From: Sorex araneus
Lineage: Eukaryota > Chordata > Mammalia > Eulipotyphla > Soricidae
NCBI RefSeq assembly: GCF_027595985.1
Contig: NC_073306.1
Span: forward strand, 99,083,426-99,147,425
Reading direction: 5' to 3'
Length of the DNA stretch: 64,000 bases
A model generated the notes under the pieces. That model was given only the letters and a program-made list of their open reading frames with translations. It was not told the origin of the DNA and ran no database searches. Within the stretch, counting starts at the first letter, position 1, and each line of letters begins with the position of its first letter. Below are positions 1 to 11,215 of this stretch, one piece after another. A program made the translations under genes and the position numbers.

Positions 1-17
1 AAATAAAATTAAGCCTA

Positions 18-176
18 GAGGTGAGAGAGATAGTACAGTGGGGAGGGCGATTGCCTTGCATATCGCTGACCCAGGTTAGATTTCCTGGCTCTAGCTCAGT
101 CAGCAGTGATTCCTGAGTGCAGAGTCAGGAGAAAGCCCCGAGCACTGTTGGGTATGGCCCACAAATAAAAACAAAA
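18..176 (+). mobile_element. SOR-type SINE, old
   Basis: A head resembling GAGAGATAGTACAGTG, a B-box-like GGTTAGATTTCC, then the TGAGTGCAGAG body block and a degenerate GTATGGCCCAC end with an A-rich tail. Diverged. Confidence 0.75.
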
Positions 177-180
177 TAAA

Positions 181-1150
181 TAAATAAAATGAGTCCTTTT
201 AAGGGTGCAGACAGACCCCAGAGTTCTTATTTTCTTTGGACTAAGGTAGAATTGAGAGCCATAGTCAAAGAGTTTCCTCAACTAAACTCTGAGGACCACC
301 ATAAGTTTGCTGAAGAATTGACTTGGTTTTTCTGACAATACAAATACATTCACATGCTTGTTGGTAGGTTCAAGCTGGACACTGGATGAAATTTGACAGA
401 TGGGAAATCCTGAAAAATATTAAGAAAACAAGTAAAGTTTGCTAAGAAACTTGTTGAAAGCTTCATTCAATCTATTCCTGTGGCTTTTCCTTAACCTCTT
501 GATTAGAAAAAAATTTATGCATGTACACAAAAGCTTGATGAGTCTGTTTGTGATTATTATAATCAACTTCAAAATTTTTAAAAGAAAAGAACAGGTTTAC
601 CTTATGATGTCTGAGAAAGTGACTTAATTCTGTTACCAAATTTTTCTCATTGTAGTTAAAAAATGTATAATAGAATGAGAGATTGCGTTTACTTTCTCAA
701 TCTAGAAGATGTGGCAAATCAGCTCATTTGCACAGATAAGTTATCCAAAAAAAATCACAAAAATCCTTAATTTTTCATCCACACAAAATGAAGACCTTGA
801 TGTAGAACCTATGACCTTCTAATAACATAAAAACTAGGACATTGGAAAAGATATTGATACAAGTCTAATAATTTCCAACATTGCCGATCTTCAAAGCAGC
901 TTCTCCAAAGTCCTTCTAATTCCAGTGATGGGGCTTCTGAGAAATACAATACTGTTTCTAACAGGCTTGGGATGGCAACTCTCCAAATTAAGTCTTTTAT
1001 TTTAATAACACCAGAACTATAGAGTCAATGCTTAACCCCATGACTATAAGTAACCCTTAGTTCAAGTACTAAAATAGTTTAAGTACTGGGGGTTTCTAAC
1101 AAACTGCCAAGGCCTCTGAACCCATTTCCTTGAAAGATGTCCATCTTTTC
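181..1150. other. AT-rich upstream DNA without recognisable gene
   Basis: Apart from short random ORFs I see no exon, repeat family or structural RNA in this stretch. Confidence 0.5.
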
Positions 1151-1159
1151 TCCTTAGTT

Positions 1160-1306
1160 CCTTTCTTTCACTTTTGGGACACACATGGTGATTGCCAGAG
1201 GAAACTCCTGGCTCAGTGCTCAGGAATTGGCCCTTGTGGTGCCGAATCTAACCCAGGTCTCTCAACACAAAGCGTGAGCTACAGACTGCTGAGCTACCTC
1301 TGGTCC
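1160..1306 (-). mobile_element. SOR-type SINE, old
   Basis: Complement order is kept: GGGACACACATGG end, CTCCTGGCTC body, then CTAACCCAGGTCTC B-box region. The head is badly eroded. Confidence 0.6.
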
Positions 1307-1742
1307 TATATCTGAGCGTACTCAAGTTGGTTCTAGAGACAATGATTATTTGTCCCTATTGAATCCTCTATCTGTACTTTACGGACAAATTCATGTTTAC
1401 AAAATTTGTTAATGTAACTTTTGTCAAGGTTCAAATAGAGAGAGCTATTTAATTAGAATTAATCATTACCCTATCTCCTCAAGGCAGAAAAAAAAACCTA
1501 TCATGGAAGATCCAAGGCTAAAAATATTATTATTTTCTGCTTTACCCTATATAATACTCTAATTTTACCTATGAGGAAACCCACAAGTTGAAGGTGGAGG
1601 TATCGAGGACTTCTGAACAAGCATTGTCAGACAAGATCATTTCTAGGCGTCTAGTTGTGTCCAAACCTCATAAAGGAGAACTACTACCATCACAACTTTG
1701 AAGTCAGCCACCTTAGCTTTTATGAAATTCTTTAACATTTTC

Positions 1743-1833
1743 TCATATGGTCCCCTGAGCACCGCCAGGAGTAATTCTTGAGTGCAGAGCCAGGAGTAAG
1801 CCCTGTGCATCACCAGATCAAAAAGCCAAAAAA
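1743..1833 (+). mobile_element. SOR SINE, 5'-truncated
   Basis: Begins inside the element at CATATGGTCCCCTGAGCACC and keeps the body to CACCAGATCAAAAAGCC. It abuts a minus-strand copy, forming a head-out inverted pair. Confidence 0.8.
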
Positions 1834-2004
1834 ATTTTTTTTTTGGTTTTTAGGTTACACTCTGCAGTACTCTGAGCTTACTCCTGACTCTATACTCAGG
1901 GATCACTCCTGGCAGAGTTCAAGGGACCAAGAGGGGGCTGGGGATTGATATTGGCTCCATGCAAGGTAAGTGCCTTACCTGCTCTGCCTTACCTCTCTAG
2001 CCCC
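1834..2004 (-). mobile_element. SOR-type SINE
   Basis: T-run, GGTTACACTCTGCAGTACTC end, CTCCTGGCAGAG body and a head ending CTCTCTAGCCCC. Confidence 0.8.
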
Positions 2005-2814
2005 TCTGATGAAATTCTTTTGCTGCTTGCTGCCTGTAGAATACCACTGTTTTACATAGAAAGAACCTTAACCAGCTACTCTCTCTCATGCTGTTCTGTG
2101 TAAGTTCCTCAGGACTATCTGACACTCACAAATCATCTCCAGACTCCCTGTAATTCATGAGCTGTAAGAAACTCCTTTGGATAATCTTACTGGTCACTGC
2201 TAGATCATGTTTGAAAGTGGTAAATATTGTGCTAGATATGCAATATTAGCTGTTTAATCTATTTGAAACAGCTCTTTTGCCTTTGAATTCTACATCTCAG
2301 CCAGTCAAATTATGCACACAAACATTGACTTGCATAGTAGGAAGATGCCAATATTGGTACTGAGAGCAGATGTGCTTTCAGAGTGTGATTTGTGGAAGCA
2401 ATGTGATTCCCTTGTTTCCAGTGGAGACAAAATTAAAAGTGGCTCTTACAGTCAGGAACTGTTGGACACTAAGCCTTTACTTGTTGCCTTACATATTATT
2501 AAATCCCAGGGTATTCTGAAATAGACTCCTTGGAAGCTTAAAGGAAACTAGTTTGCTTATATTTCCATGAGGAATAGTGCTGTAAAAAGAATCAATAGCA
2601 GCCCAACTTTCATCATTATCTAAAGCTGGTAGGACAGGGAGGCTGAGCAGGCCTCATTGAAATCCCTGAACGTCTGCAGTGCATAAACATTCCCAGGGAG
2701 GGGGTCCCGAGCTGTGCCATCAACGTCTCGCAAAGCCAAATAACTCTCAAAGGTGTGCATTTCCTTAGGGCTCCGAACAGCAAACGCAGAAGGGTCGTTT
2801 GGCTGTAAGACGCT
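2005..2814. other. Unique-looking DNA upstream of the CpG island
   Basis: No repeat family recognised. The minus strand is open from the CpG island down to a stop near 2620, but I recognise no protein in it. Confidence 0.4.
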
Positions 2815-3154
2815 TTGCTGGGCGCGGGAACAGCTCTCCGTGCTCTGCTCTTCGGCCCTCACGGGTGCTCTGAGGGTCCCCTCCGCGCGGGCTGCAGCTG
2901 GGCACCGTGGGCGGAACCCGCAGGCCCGTGGCCCCGGAGCTGCGGCCGGGGCGCAGCCGTCAGGAACTGCGCCCCCGGAGGCTCGGCGGACAGCGTCCAC
3001 GTCCGCGGAGGGGGGGGGCCGGGCGGGGCCGGCTCCGAGCGGCGCGGGCACTCCTTTTCCCCGCGGACGGAGCGGCCCGGCGCACGGCGTGCTACGACAC
3101 GCTGACGTCGCGGGCGGCGGGCCGGGCGGGCGCGTGCGCGGGGCGCGGCGGCTC

Positions 3155-3181
3155 GGGCGGGGCGGGGCGGGGCGGGGCGGG
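3155..3181 (+). promoter_or_regulatory. ULK2: Tandem GC boxes
   Basis: GGGCG repeated at a 5-bp step, giving overlapping Sp1/KLF-type GGGCGG sites about 220 bp upstream of the ATG. Confidence 0.7.
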
Positions 3182-3381
3182 CCCGCGGCGCTGCCGGGCG
3201 CGCGCTTTGAGGCGGCCGCGCCGTTTCGCCGGCACCCGCGGCCGCCGGGCCGGGCCTGCGCGCCGCCTAGCCGCCCGTCTCGCCGGCCCCTGGCATGCGC
3301 GCCCGCCCGGGCCCGGGGCCGTGGCCGCCCCGGTGCGCTGGGCCGCGGGCGCGCTCGGGAGCGGGGACCCCGCGGCGCTGA

Positions 3382-3519
<138 letters not shown>

Positions 3520-3596
3520 TGAGCGGGCAGCGCGCCTCCTCCCGGGCGGGCCGCCGGGGCCTCAGCTGCTGCGCCCGCGGCGGCCACCCGCGTCCC

Positions 3597-3851
3597 CGAG
3601 GCCCGGCCCCGGCGTGTCCCGTCCGCTGAGGACCGCGGTGCGCTGGAGCGTCCTGTCCCGCGAAGCCGGGCGCCAGCGTGCCCCGTCTTCCGAGGCCGGG
3701 CCCTGGCGTGCCCTGTCCCGCGAAGCCGGGCGCCGGCGTGTCCTGTCCCCCGAAGCCGGGCGCCGGAGTGTCCTGTGTCCCGAAGCCGGGCGCCGGCGTG
3801 TCCTGCCTTCCGAAGCCGGGCCCCGGCGTGCCCTGTCCCCCGAGGCCGCTG
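3597..3851. repeat. 30-bp GC-rich minisatellite in intron 1
   Basis: Six units of exactly 30 bp at 3661, 3691, 3721, 3751, 3781 and 3811, each starting CGAAGCCGGG or CGAGGCCGGG and ending in a CCTGTCCC-like block. A more diverged unit lies at 3597, another (after a 4-bp insertion) at 3631, and a partial one at 3841. Because the unit is a multiple of three, it creates long spurious ORFs in several frames. Confidence 0.9.
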
Positions 3852-4460
3852 GCGCAGGGCCGCAGACAGCCCGGCTCCCGGTGGCCTGGCCCTGCGGCCG
3901 GGACTGCCGCCCGCGTTGGCCGGATTGGCCCGTCAACGCCCCGCGAGCCCCGTCCCGTCCCCAGTTTCCTGGAAGACGGTCCCCGAGGAGCCGCTGGCCG
4001 CGCAGGGTCAGTCTGTTCCTTTCTTTGGTCAAACGGGTCACGCGAGGTTTTGGAACCCGAAGGCCCCGGCGCGCGGGAGCGGACACCAGGGTTGGCAGCG
4101 GAGTCCTCGGGCTGCGTGCTCCGGGCGGCTCCGCTGCCGCGTCCCCTGTTTGTTCCAGTAGCTCAGTCAAGCAGGCTCGTCCTGCCAAGCCTCAGGTACT
4201 GTTTTCAGTCAACGATACCACCTGCCGGTTTATTAGCCGCATTTCTTGGTAACTTTCTAACCGTTATAAACTATGTTCTTTTCCCGCTAGTAAATGAGCC
4301 GCCTACTTATTTTAATGACTGCTGTGGGATGTGAGCTCTTTACATCGAGATTTATGAAATCTTCCTCCTACCGGGAGTTCAGATGAAACCTCCCAACCCC
4401 ACCCCTGTTCAGTTTACTTATAGCATCTGTCTCCTTGAAGATTTTTTTTTTTTCTGATGA

Positions 4461-4619
<159 letters not shown>

Positions 4620-4964
4620 TGATTTTTTTTTTTTACTCAGTTGGAATTTATGTTTATTGCATGACAAAATCCTTTGCAGTTTTGTAGTTGGACCTAAGTT
4701 TGAGCGTTTTCACCTGTTGCGCTCATTTTTTCTTAATCTTTCAAAACATTGAGTCCTGGAAACTTTAAGAACAGATTTGTGGCACTTAGTCAACATGGAA
4801 GTGACTACAGAGCCTGGCACGTTTTAAGTTGCATTATTTATTGGAAAAAACTTATTCCTCTTTCTCCTGTTGACCTCTTTCACATATAATTTTAGGAGGT
4901 TTAGGTCAATTGGTATCCTATCATCCCTTGAAGAAAGTTATTTTTTTTGTGATTCCTTTTTTGT

Positions 4965-5055
4965 TTTTTGGTACTGGGTATTAAATCCAGGCCGTCTTTC
5001 AAGCAAGGCATGTGGAAGTGTGATTACCACTGAGCCACACCGCTTACCTGAGAAT
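4965..5055 (-). mobile_element. ID-like (tRNA-Ala type) SINE fragment
   Basis: Complement of the minor SINE group: a GTACTGGGTATTAAATCCAG B-box side and CCACTGAGCCACACCGCTT at the head. Confidence 0.5.
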
Positions 5056-5104
5056 GGTGTTTTTGGGTCACTAGTACTTTTCCAAGGGGGGAGATGGGGC
5101 ATAA

Positions 5105-5185
5105 GTAGGGGGGACATATTTAGTGCTGGGGATTGAACCTGGGTTGGCTGTGTGCAAGTAAGTGCCTGACTGCTACATAAGAATG
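5105..5185 (-). mobile_element. SOR-type SINE head fragment
   Basis: Only the GGGATTGAACCTGGGTTGGC B-box side and the AAGTGCCTGACTG segment are left. Confidence 0.5.
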
Positions 5186-5403
5186 TAAAAAATGTGGTGG
5201 TGAAAAAAAGTATTTAGGTCTCATGTGAAGTCTGATGAGGCACATTTCTTACTCCTTGGTATACTAAATTGTTGCAAGTAATAGAAATACTGTGTGGTGG
5301 AAGTAATGTTTGTGTCTGCATATAAAATGATCTTATTTGCCTGTAACTTATTAAAATTATGAGAACAAATATCAATATTTTACATTTTCAATTTCCTTAA
5401 CAG

Positions 5404-5445
5404 GAACTTCAGCATGAAAATATCGTAGCACTCTATGACGTTCAG
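5404..5445 (+). CDS. ULK2: ULK2 exon 3 (codons 62-75)
   Basis: A 42-nt micro-exon encoding ELQHENIVALYDVQ (beta-4 region). The acceptor is TTCCTTAACAG. The donor GTACCT is weak at positions +4 to +6, and it opens the 19.9-kb intron 3, the largest complete intron here. Confidence 0.96.
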
Positions 5446-5604
5446 GTACCTCACATTGAGTTAAAAAAATTGTGCATGTTTATTAATAAAGAACTTATTT
5501 TTCTTGTTTTGTACAAATTTAAGTGAGTCTGATAGAAGTAGAAAATTACCTTTTGAAAAGTTATGTTCCTTGAATAATATGTTTAAAATAGCATAGTACA
5601 GTAG

Positions 5605-5847
5605 CACTGCATTGTAGCACTGTTCTCGTTCGTCGATTTGCTCGAGTGGGCACCAGTAACGTCTCCATAGTGAGACTTGTTACTGTTTCTGGCATATCGA
5701 ATATGTCACAGGTAGCTTTTGGGGCTCTCCTGTGTGGGCAGGATACTCTGGGTAGCTTGCCGGGCTCTCCAGGAGAGATGGAGGAATCGAACCTGGGTCG
5801 GCCGCCTGCAAGGCAAACACCCTTCCTGCTGTGCTATTGCTCCAGTC
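5605..5847 (-). mobile_element. RTE-tailed SINE with SOR head
   Basis: On the minus strand it starts GGACTGGAGCAATAGCACAG, passes the tRNA B box, then switches to a CTCTCCTGGAGAGCCCGGC body and ends in the GAGCAAATCGACGAACGAG tail, not poly(A). Flanked by CATAGTACAGTAG (5592-5604) and CATAGTGCAGTAG (5848-5860), a 12/13 target-site duplication. Confidence 0.88.
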
Positions 5848-5994
5848 CATAGTGCAGTAGGGTAAAACAAAATGTATAGTTTGAGTAAACTTGTTAACTA
5901 TAAGGTACATTGCAATAATATAGTTTTAGATCTAGTTTTAGGAACATTTTTTAAAATTGTAAGAATTTTTGTCATGGATTTATTTACTTTTAAT

Positions 5995-6230
5995 TAAAAT
6001 TTTTTAAAATTTATTAATTGAATCACAGTGAGATACACAGTTCCAAAATTGTTCGTGATTGGACTTCAGTCATATAATTTCCAACACCCATCCCTTCAAC
6101 CCATCCCTTCACCAGTGTACATATCCCATTACCAATGTCCCAAATCCCCCCCTACTCCCCTACCCCTGTCTCTCTGTCTCTGTCTTTCACTCTAGTACAG
6201 GAACATTGATAACACATCTGGCATTTTAGT
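5995..6230 (-). mobile_element. L1 3' end, old
   Basis: Complement of the shrew L1 3' terminus: ATTGAATCACAGTGAGATAC, then CCATCCCTTCACCAGTGTAC, then a C-rich stretch. Confidence 0.75.
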
Positions 6231-6278
6231 GATATGTAAAGGATACGTATTGTGCAGTATTTAAAAATTAGCTTTTCT

Positions 6279-6448
6279 GGGGCTGGAGCAATAGCACAGC
6301 GGGTAGGGCATTTGCCTTGCATGCTGCAGACCTGGGTTCGATTCCCAGCATCCTATATGGTCCCCTGAGCACCGCCAGGAGTAATTCCTGAATGCATGAG
6401 TCAGGAATAACCCCTGTGCATCGCCAGGTGTGACCCAAAAAGAAAAAG
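6279..6448 (+). mobile_element. SOR SINE, full length
   Basis: Complete head, B box GGTTCGATTCC, body and CCAAAAAGAAAAAG tail. Perfect 15-bp target-site duplication AAAATTAGCTTTTCT at 6264-6278 and 6449-6463. Confidence 0.95.
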
Positions 6449-6615
6449 AAAATTAGCTTTTCTTATTTGTTGATTGTAGAGATACTAGAAAGTAAAACTA
6501 ATTAAAATGAAGAAATGGTATATTTATCACTGATATGTATGTGGTATACCTTAGCATACAGTAGAGCTATATATTTTGTTGGTGGATAGACTGGATTCTG
6601 AGTTATTTTCTTTGT

Positions 6616-6777
6616 TTTTTTGGTTTTCAGCCCACATTTGGTGGTGCTCAGGAGCTACTTGATCTCATGGTCAGAGGTTGCTCCTGGTGGTGTTCAGGGG
6701 ACCATGGAGTGCCTGGGAGTGAGCCTGGCCTCCTGCACATCATGCACTCAGCCCATTGAGTGCCCTCTCTGCCCCTG
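6616..6777 (-). mobile_element. SOR-type SINE, diverged
   Basis: TTTTTTTGGTTTTCAGCCCAC end, GGTGTTCAGGGGACCATGG body. The head is much altered but ends TCTCTGCCCC. Confidence 0.6.
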
Positions 6778-6942
6778 AGTTATTTTCCAAGGCAGCAGTT
6801 CAGTATAGTTAAAATTATTCTTGGAAGTTCTTTTGAAAAGCTCAACATTGAAGACAATTACTGCCTTTTTGGGCAGAGCCCTGAATGAAGTAGTTGGCTT
6901 TTATTTAGGGCTCATGTTATATTTTAGAAAACTGCTTCAAAT

Positions 6943-7125
6943 GGGGCTGGAGCGATAGCACAGCGGGTAGGGCGTTTGCCCTGCACGCGCGGCCGACCCG
7001 GGTTCGATTCCCAGCATCCCATATGGTTACCTGAGCACTGCCAGGGGTAGTTCCTGAGTGCAAAACCAGGAGCAACTCCTGAGCATCACTGGGTGTGACC
7101 CAAAAAGAAAAAAAAAACAACAAGA
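6943..7125 (+). mobile_element. SOR SINE, full length
   Basis: Near-consensus head and B box, tail of A-runs with CAACAAG. Flanks CTGCTTCAAAT and ATGCTTCAAAT are the duplication. Confidence 0.92.
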
Positions 7126-7308
7126 AAAATGCTTCAAATCTCAGGATCACCCAGTGAGATCCTGGGAATCTGAAGAATTATTGATTTTGTTTTTTCGTTT
7201 TCTTTTTTTTCCTGAAAGCTATTGAAGGGGTAGCAGACGCAGATTTCACTTCACTTATAGTGTGAACTGTTCTGGGTATGTGACTGATAATATTTCCTCC
7301 TTAAAAAA

Positions 7309-7470
7309 AATTTTTTTTTTTTTAGGTAGGGGGCACAGCTTGTGATACTCAGGGCTTACTCCTGGCTCTATACTCAGGAATCGCTGCTGACGGTGCTCAG
7401 ACTAGGGGATCAAACCTGGGTTGGCTATGTGCAAGATAAATGCCCTACCCACAATACTGTCACTCTAGTA
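7309..7470 (-). mobile_element. SOR-type SINE
   Basis: T-run, GGGCTTACTCCTGGCTC body, GATCAAACCTGGGTTGGC B-box side, head ending TGTCACTCTAG. Confidence 0.8.
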
Positions 7471-7502
7471 AACAACACTGCAGTGAATATGTACTGTCTT
7501 TG

Positions 7503-7674
7503 TTTGATTTTTGTTTGGTTTTTGGGTCACACCCAGTAGTGTTCAGGGCTCACTCCTGGCTCTTTGCTCAAGGATCACTCCTGGTTGGCCTCAGGAGACC
7601 ATATGTGGTCCCTGGGATCTAACCCGGGTTGAGTGTGTACACTGCAAGCTACCTGATGTAATATCACTCGAGCC
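7503..7674 (-). mobile_element. SOR-type SINE
   Basis: TTTTTGGGTCACACCCAGTAG end, GGGATCTAACCCGGGTTGAG B-box side, head ending CACTCGAGCCC. It lies immediately after the previous copy, making a cluster of three. Confidence 0.8.
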
Positions 7675-7732
7675 CAATACAGTATCTTTCAGAATGATTG
7701 TTTTTGTGTTCTTTGATTTTCACGTATTTATT

Positions 7733-7847
7733 TTAGGCCACGCTCAATGGTGCTCAGGGGTTAATCCTGGCTGTGAGCTTGGGGCTTGAACCCAAGTAAG
7801 CTGTGTACAAGGAAAAGCCCTTCCCACTATACTATTGCTCCAGTCTC
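7733..7847 (-). mobile_element. SOR-type SINE, shortened
   Basis: GGCCACGCTCAATGGTGCTC end joined early to the GGCTTGAACCCAAGTAAGC B-box side; the middle body is missing. Confidence 0.7.
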
Positions 7848-8162
7848 TGTTTTTGTATTATTTGAATATTTACATCTGGGAGTTGGATTTCTAGATCATA
7901 TGTTTTTTTGTAGGGGTGGAGCAATTTATATAACCCACAGACAGCGAAAGAAGTTCCTTTTTCAGTGTTTGGGGCCACTTCCAGTCTGTACTCAAGTCAC
8001 ACTGAGTCAGTCAGATGCTAGGCATGCCTTAACCGCTGCACTGTCCTTCTAGCCAGGAGGGTCCCTCTTTTAACCACATACCTGAGTGCTTATCTCTGAC
8101 TTTTTTTTTTTTAACATAGACTATTGCAGTTAAGTCATTGTTTTGATTTGTTTCACTAATTG

Positions 8163-8419
8163 TAAGTAGCACTGCACTGTTGCACTGTTGTCCCATTGTT
8201 CATCAATTTATTCGAGCAGGCACCAGTAACGTCTTTGTTGTGAGACTTGTTGTTACTATTTTCGGCATATCGAATATGCCACAGGTGGTTTGCCAGGCTC
8301 TGCCGTGTAGGCGGGATACTCTCGGTAGCTTGCCAGGCTCTCCGAGGGACGAAGGAATTGAACCCAGGTTGGCTGCATGCAAAGCAAACGCCCTACCCAC
8401 TGTGCTATCGCTCCAGTCC
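8163..8419 (-). mobile_element. RTE-tailed SINE with SOR head
   Basis: Read on the minus strand: SOR head and B box, the GGAGAGCCTGGCAAGCTACC body, a repeat of the CAAGCTACC motif, then an RTE-like tail ending in ACAGTGCAACAGTGCAGTGC, a short degenerate repeat and not poly(A). Confidence 0.88.
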
Positions 8420-8636
8420 TACATGATCTGACTATTGCAGGAGTAAGCCTGAGAGGGGCTGGTGTGACCCCCAAATCAAAATAAAATAAAAGCTCCCCAT
8501 CAAGGGGCTGAGGGACAGGGGCTAAAGCACACACCTTCCAGGAGAGACCAATCAGTTTTGGAACTCTGGCACCGCCAGGCGTGGCTCTACACATACCAGC
8601 CCACTGGGTTGTAAGTGCAGCTCTTTTTTGGTGTTC

Positions 8637-8637
<1 letters not shown>

Positions 8638-8697
<60 letters not shown>

Positions 8698-8720
8698 CCC
8701 CCCTCCCCCCCCCCCCCCCC
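8638..8720. repeat. (TCA)n and poly-C microsatellite
   Basis: About 19 perfect TCA units (8638-8696) followed by a C-rich run to 8720. It sits exactly at the 3' end of the minus-strand RTE-tailed element that follows, so on that strand it is a (TGA)n tail. Confidence 0.95.
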
Positions 8721-9045
8721 GTTGATTGTCGATTTTCTTGAGTGGTCTCAGTAATGTTTCCATTCATCCTAGCCCTGAGATTTTAGCAGTCTCTCTTCAC
8801 TCGCTCTTCCCAATGGTGCCGCATTGGAGGCTCTTTCAGGGTCAGGGGAATGAAACCCATCATTGTTACTGGTTTTGGCATATGAATACGCCATGGAAAG
8901 CTTGCCAGGCTCTCTCATGCAGGCAGGAAACTCTTGGTAGCTTGCTATGCTCTCTGAGAGGGAGAACTAGGCAATAAGATGTCTTGAGGCCGCAAAGTGG
9001 CCACGTGCTTCCGGGAACTTGGTTTTATAGTCTCCGGATGTTGGC
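8721..9045 (-). mobile_element. RTE-tailed element with a different, non-SOR head
   Basis: Shares the GCTTGCCAGGCTCTC and AGGCTCTTTCAGGGTCAGGG blocks and a tail close to CGATTTTCTTGAGTGG with the RTE-tailed SINEs. It lacks the tRNA head and has a CTTGAGGCCGCAAAGTGGCC stretch instead. A relative of the copy at 54268-54462. Confidence 0.65.
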
Positions 9046-9255
9046 CGTCGATGGGATTACATGGTGTTTTTGGTGCTCAGTTCTCCTAATTCTTTGATGA
9101 ATTTTTTGTTGTTCTTTTTATTAATCCTCTACCAGATGTATGCTGCACTGACATTTTCTGACATTAAACTGGATATCTTTCATTTAATGGTAGTTTGTCT
9201 TGCTGTGTGGGAAGCTTTAGTTTGATATAATCCCACTTTTTAAATTTTTTTCTTT

Positions 9256-9395
9256 GAGGGGGGAATTTGGGCCCCCTCTGGCACTGCCCAGGGACTACTA
9301 CTGGTTCTTCTAGGGAGGGAAGGTTGTCTCGGCCTGGGCCCCTTCAATGCGGAGCATGTGCTGAACCCGTTGTACTGTCACCGTGGCTCATCCCT
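9256..9395 (-). mobile_element. SOR-type SINE, very diverged
   Basis: TTTGGGCCCCCTCTGGCACTG end and a weak GTTGTACTGTCACCGTGGC head, inserted in the old L1. Confidence 0.45.
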
Positions 9396-10192
9396 TCTTT
9401 CTGTTTTCTTTCCCAGTAGGGTACTCTCTGAAAGCACCAGTGAAGCCAACAACATGAAGTGTTTTGCCTGATTTTCCCTCTATTTTATGGTTTTGGGTCT
9501 AACATAAAAATCTTTACTCCAGTCGACTTCACTTTTGTGCATGGTGTGAGATGGCCACCCAGCTCTGTCTCTTTGCTGGGTGTCTGTCTAGTTTTTTCCT
9601 ATTGCCATCTGTTGAAGAGATTTTCCTTTCTCCGTTTATGCTCTTTGCTTTCTTTGTCATGCCTGGTCATATATAGGTGTTCATTTTTAGATTCTCAATT
9701 CTCTTTATTGTTCCGTGTATGTTTTTATCCTGACCATACTGTTTTGGTTACCATAGGTTTGTATTAAAGTTGGGAAATAATGATGTCTCCCATTTCACCC
9801 CTCAGGATTGCTTTGACTGTTCAGTTTTTTTGTGGTTGTATACAAATTTCAATAGTATTCTTCTCTTGGTGAATACTTTCAAAATAACACTGGAACTTTC
9901 TGTTGTCTAGTGAAGTTTGTGGGTTTTCTTTCTCATGTCATCTGTACTTATAGTTTCACTTCCTTTCTAATATTGGTCCCTTTTATTTATTTGTCTTTCT
10001 TATTTAAAAGATGTGGCTTGAACTTCAAATATTATGTTAAATATGTTGAGTAGTAGTGGATATCCTTGTCTTAATGCCAAATCTAGGAGGGAAAATTTCA
10101 GTTTTTGCCATTGAGTATGATGTTAGTGTGGCTTTTGACATTATTTGGCATTTTTATGTTGAGGTCCTTCTAACCCCTCCATTTTGTTCAGG

Positions 10193-10361
10193 TTTTTTTT
10201 TGTTGTTGGTGGTGGTGGTGGGGAGGTAGTTGAGCCAAACCCAGCAGTGCTAAGGGCTTACTCCTAGCTCTGTTCAGGGATCACTCCTGGCAGGGCTTGG
10301 GTGAATCTAGGTCAGACGCATGCAAAGCAAGTGCTTACCTTCTGTACTATCTCTCTGGCCC
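10193..10361 (-). mobile_element. SOR-type SINE in old L1
   Basis: T-run, CCAAACCCAGCAGTGCTAAG end, CACTCCTGGCAGGGC body, head ending ATCTCTCTGGCCC. Confidence 0.8.
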
Positions 10362-10799
10362 TTTTTTTTAAAAAAGAAATTTTGTTCTGTTTTTGCCAGT
10401 GCTAGGGATCAAATCCAGGTTATTAGTGGTGCCAGCCAAACGTTTGGCTGCTGAACTCGATCCCTGACCTCTGTTCTTTTCTTGATGTGTGTGCCTTGAA
10501 GGAATGTTGAATCTTTTCAAAAGTTTACTTTGCAACTATGGATATGATTATGTGGTTTTTAGCTTTCCTTTTGTTGGTGTGTGGCATATTACATTAATTA
10601 ATATGGTGAGCTATTCTTGCATCTCCCAAATAAGTCCTGTTTGGCCATTTAGTAGGACCTCTATTGCATGTATTTTGTTACACTTGTTGATGATCTTTGC
10701 ATCTATATTTATTTTTTTTTATTGTGCAGTTTTGTTTCTTTGTATGATGGCCATGTTTGCTTTAGGTAATATTTGTCTCATAAAAAGTGTTTGAGGAAA

Positions 10800-10920
10800 A
10801 GGTAGCTCAAAAGCTGCAGCACACACATTTTATGTAGGAAGCCTGAGTTTGCTCTCCAGATCTGCATGGTCACTGAGCACTGAGGGGTGTGCCCCAGCAG
10901 CAGTGACAGCAGTAACAACT
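10800..10920 (+). mobile_element. Old tRNA-type SINE
   Basis: A head-like GGTAGCTCAAAAGCTGCAGC and a CATGGTCACTGAGCACTGAG body block. Weak but consistent order. Confidence 0.45.
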
Positions 10921-11029
10921 AAGTGCTTGGAAGTAATCTGTTTTCTTCTTGTTTTTGAATAGTGTAAGTGATAGGCAAAAGGTCATCACTTTAGAAAAAT
11001 TATATATATGTTATATATTAAACATAAAT

Positions 11030-11105
11030 CACTTGTTGTCCCGTTGCTCATCTTTTTGCTTAAGTGGGCACCAGTAACGTCTCCATCTGTCCCAATGGCG
11101 TCTGC
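11030..11105 (-). mobile_element. RTE-tail fragment
   Basis: Only the tail is present: TTGTCCCGTTGCTCATC, then GTGGGCACCAGTAACGTCTC. Confidence 0.7.
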
Positions 11106-11215
11106 TTAATATATTTATAAATATATTTATATTTATAAAAACATAATTAACACGATAATATAATTTATAAATAAGATATAATTTTATTAGATATTAAATA
11201 TATATTTTTAGTGAT
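11106..11215. repeat. AT-rich low-complexity tract
   Basis: Runs of ATATTTATAAATATA type, with almost no G or C. Confidence 0.7.

Noticed and set aside
6943-7125. tRNA gene (A and B boxes present)
   Set aside because: This and all similar hits are SINE heads: they continue into the SOR body, lack a cloverleaf with a 7-bp acceptor stem, and carry A-tails and duplications.
8552-8767. ORF with a long methionine run
   Set aside because: Translation of the (TCA)n microsatellite; no gene.
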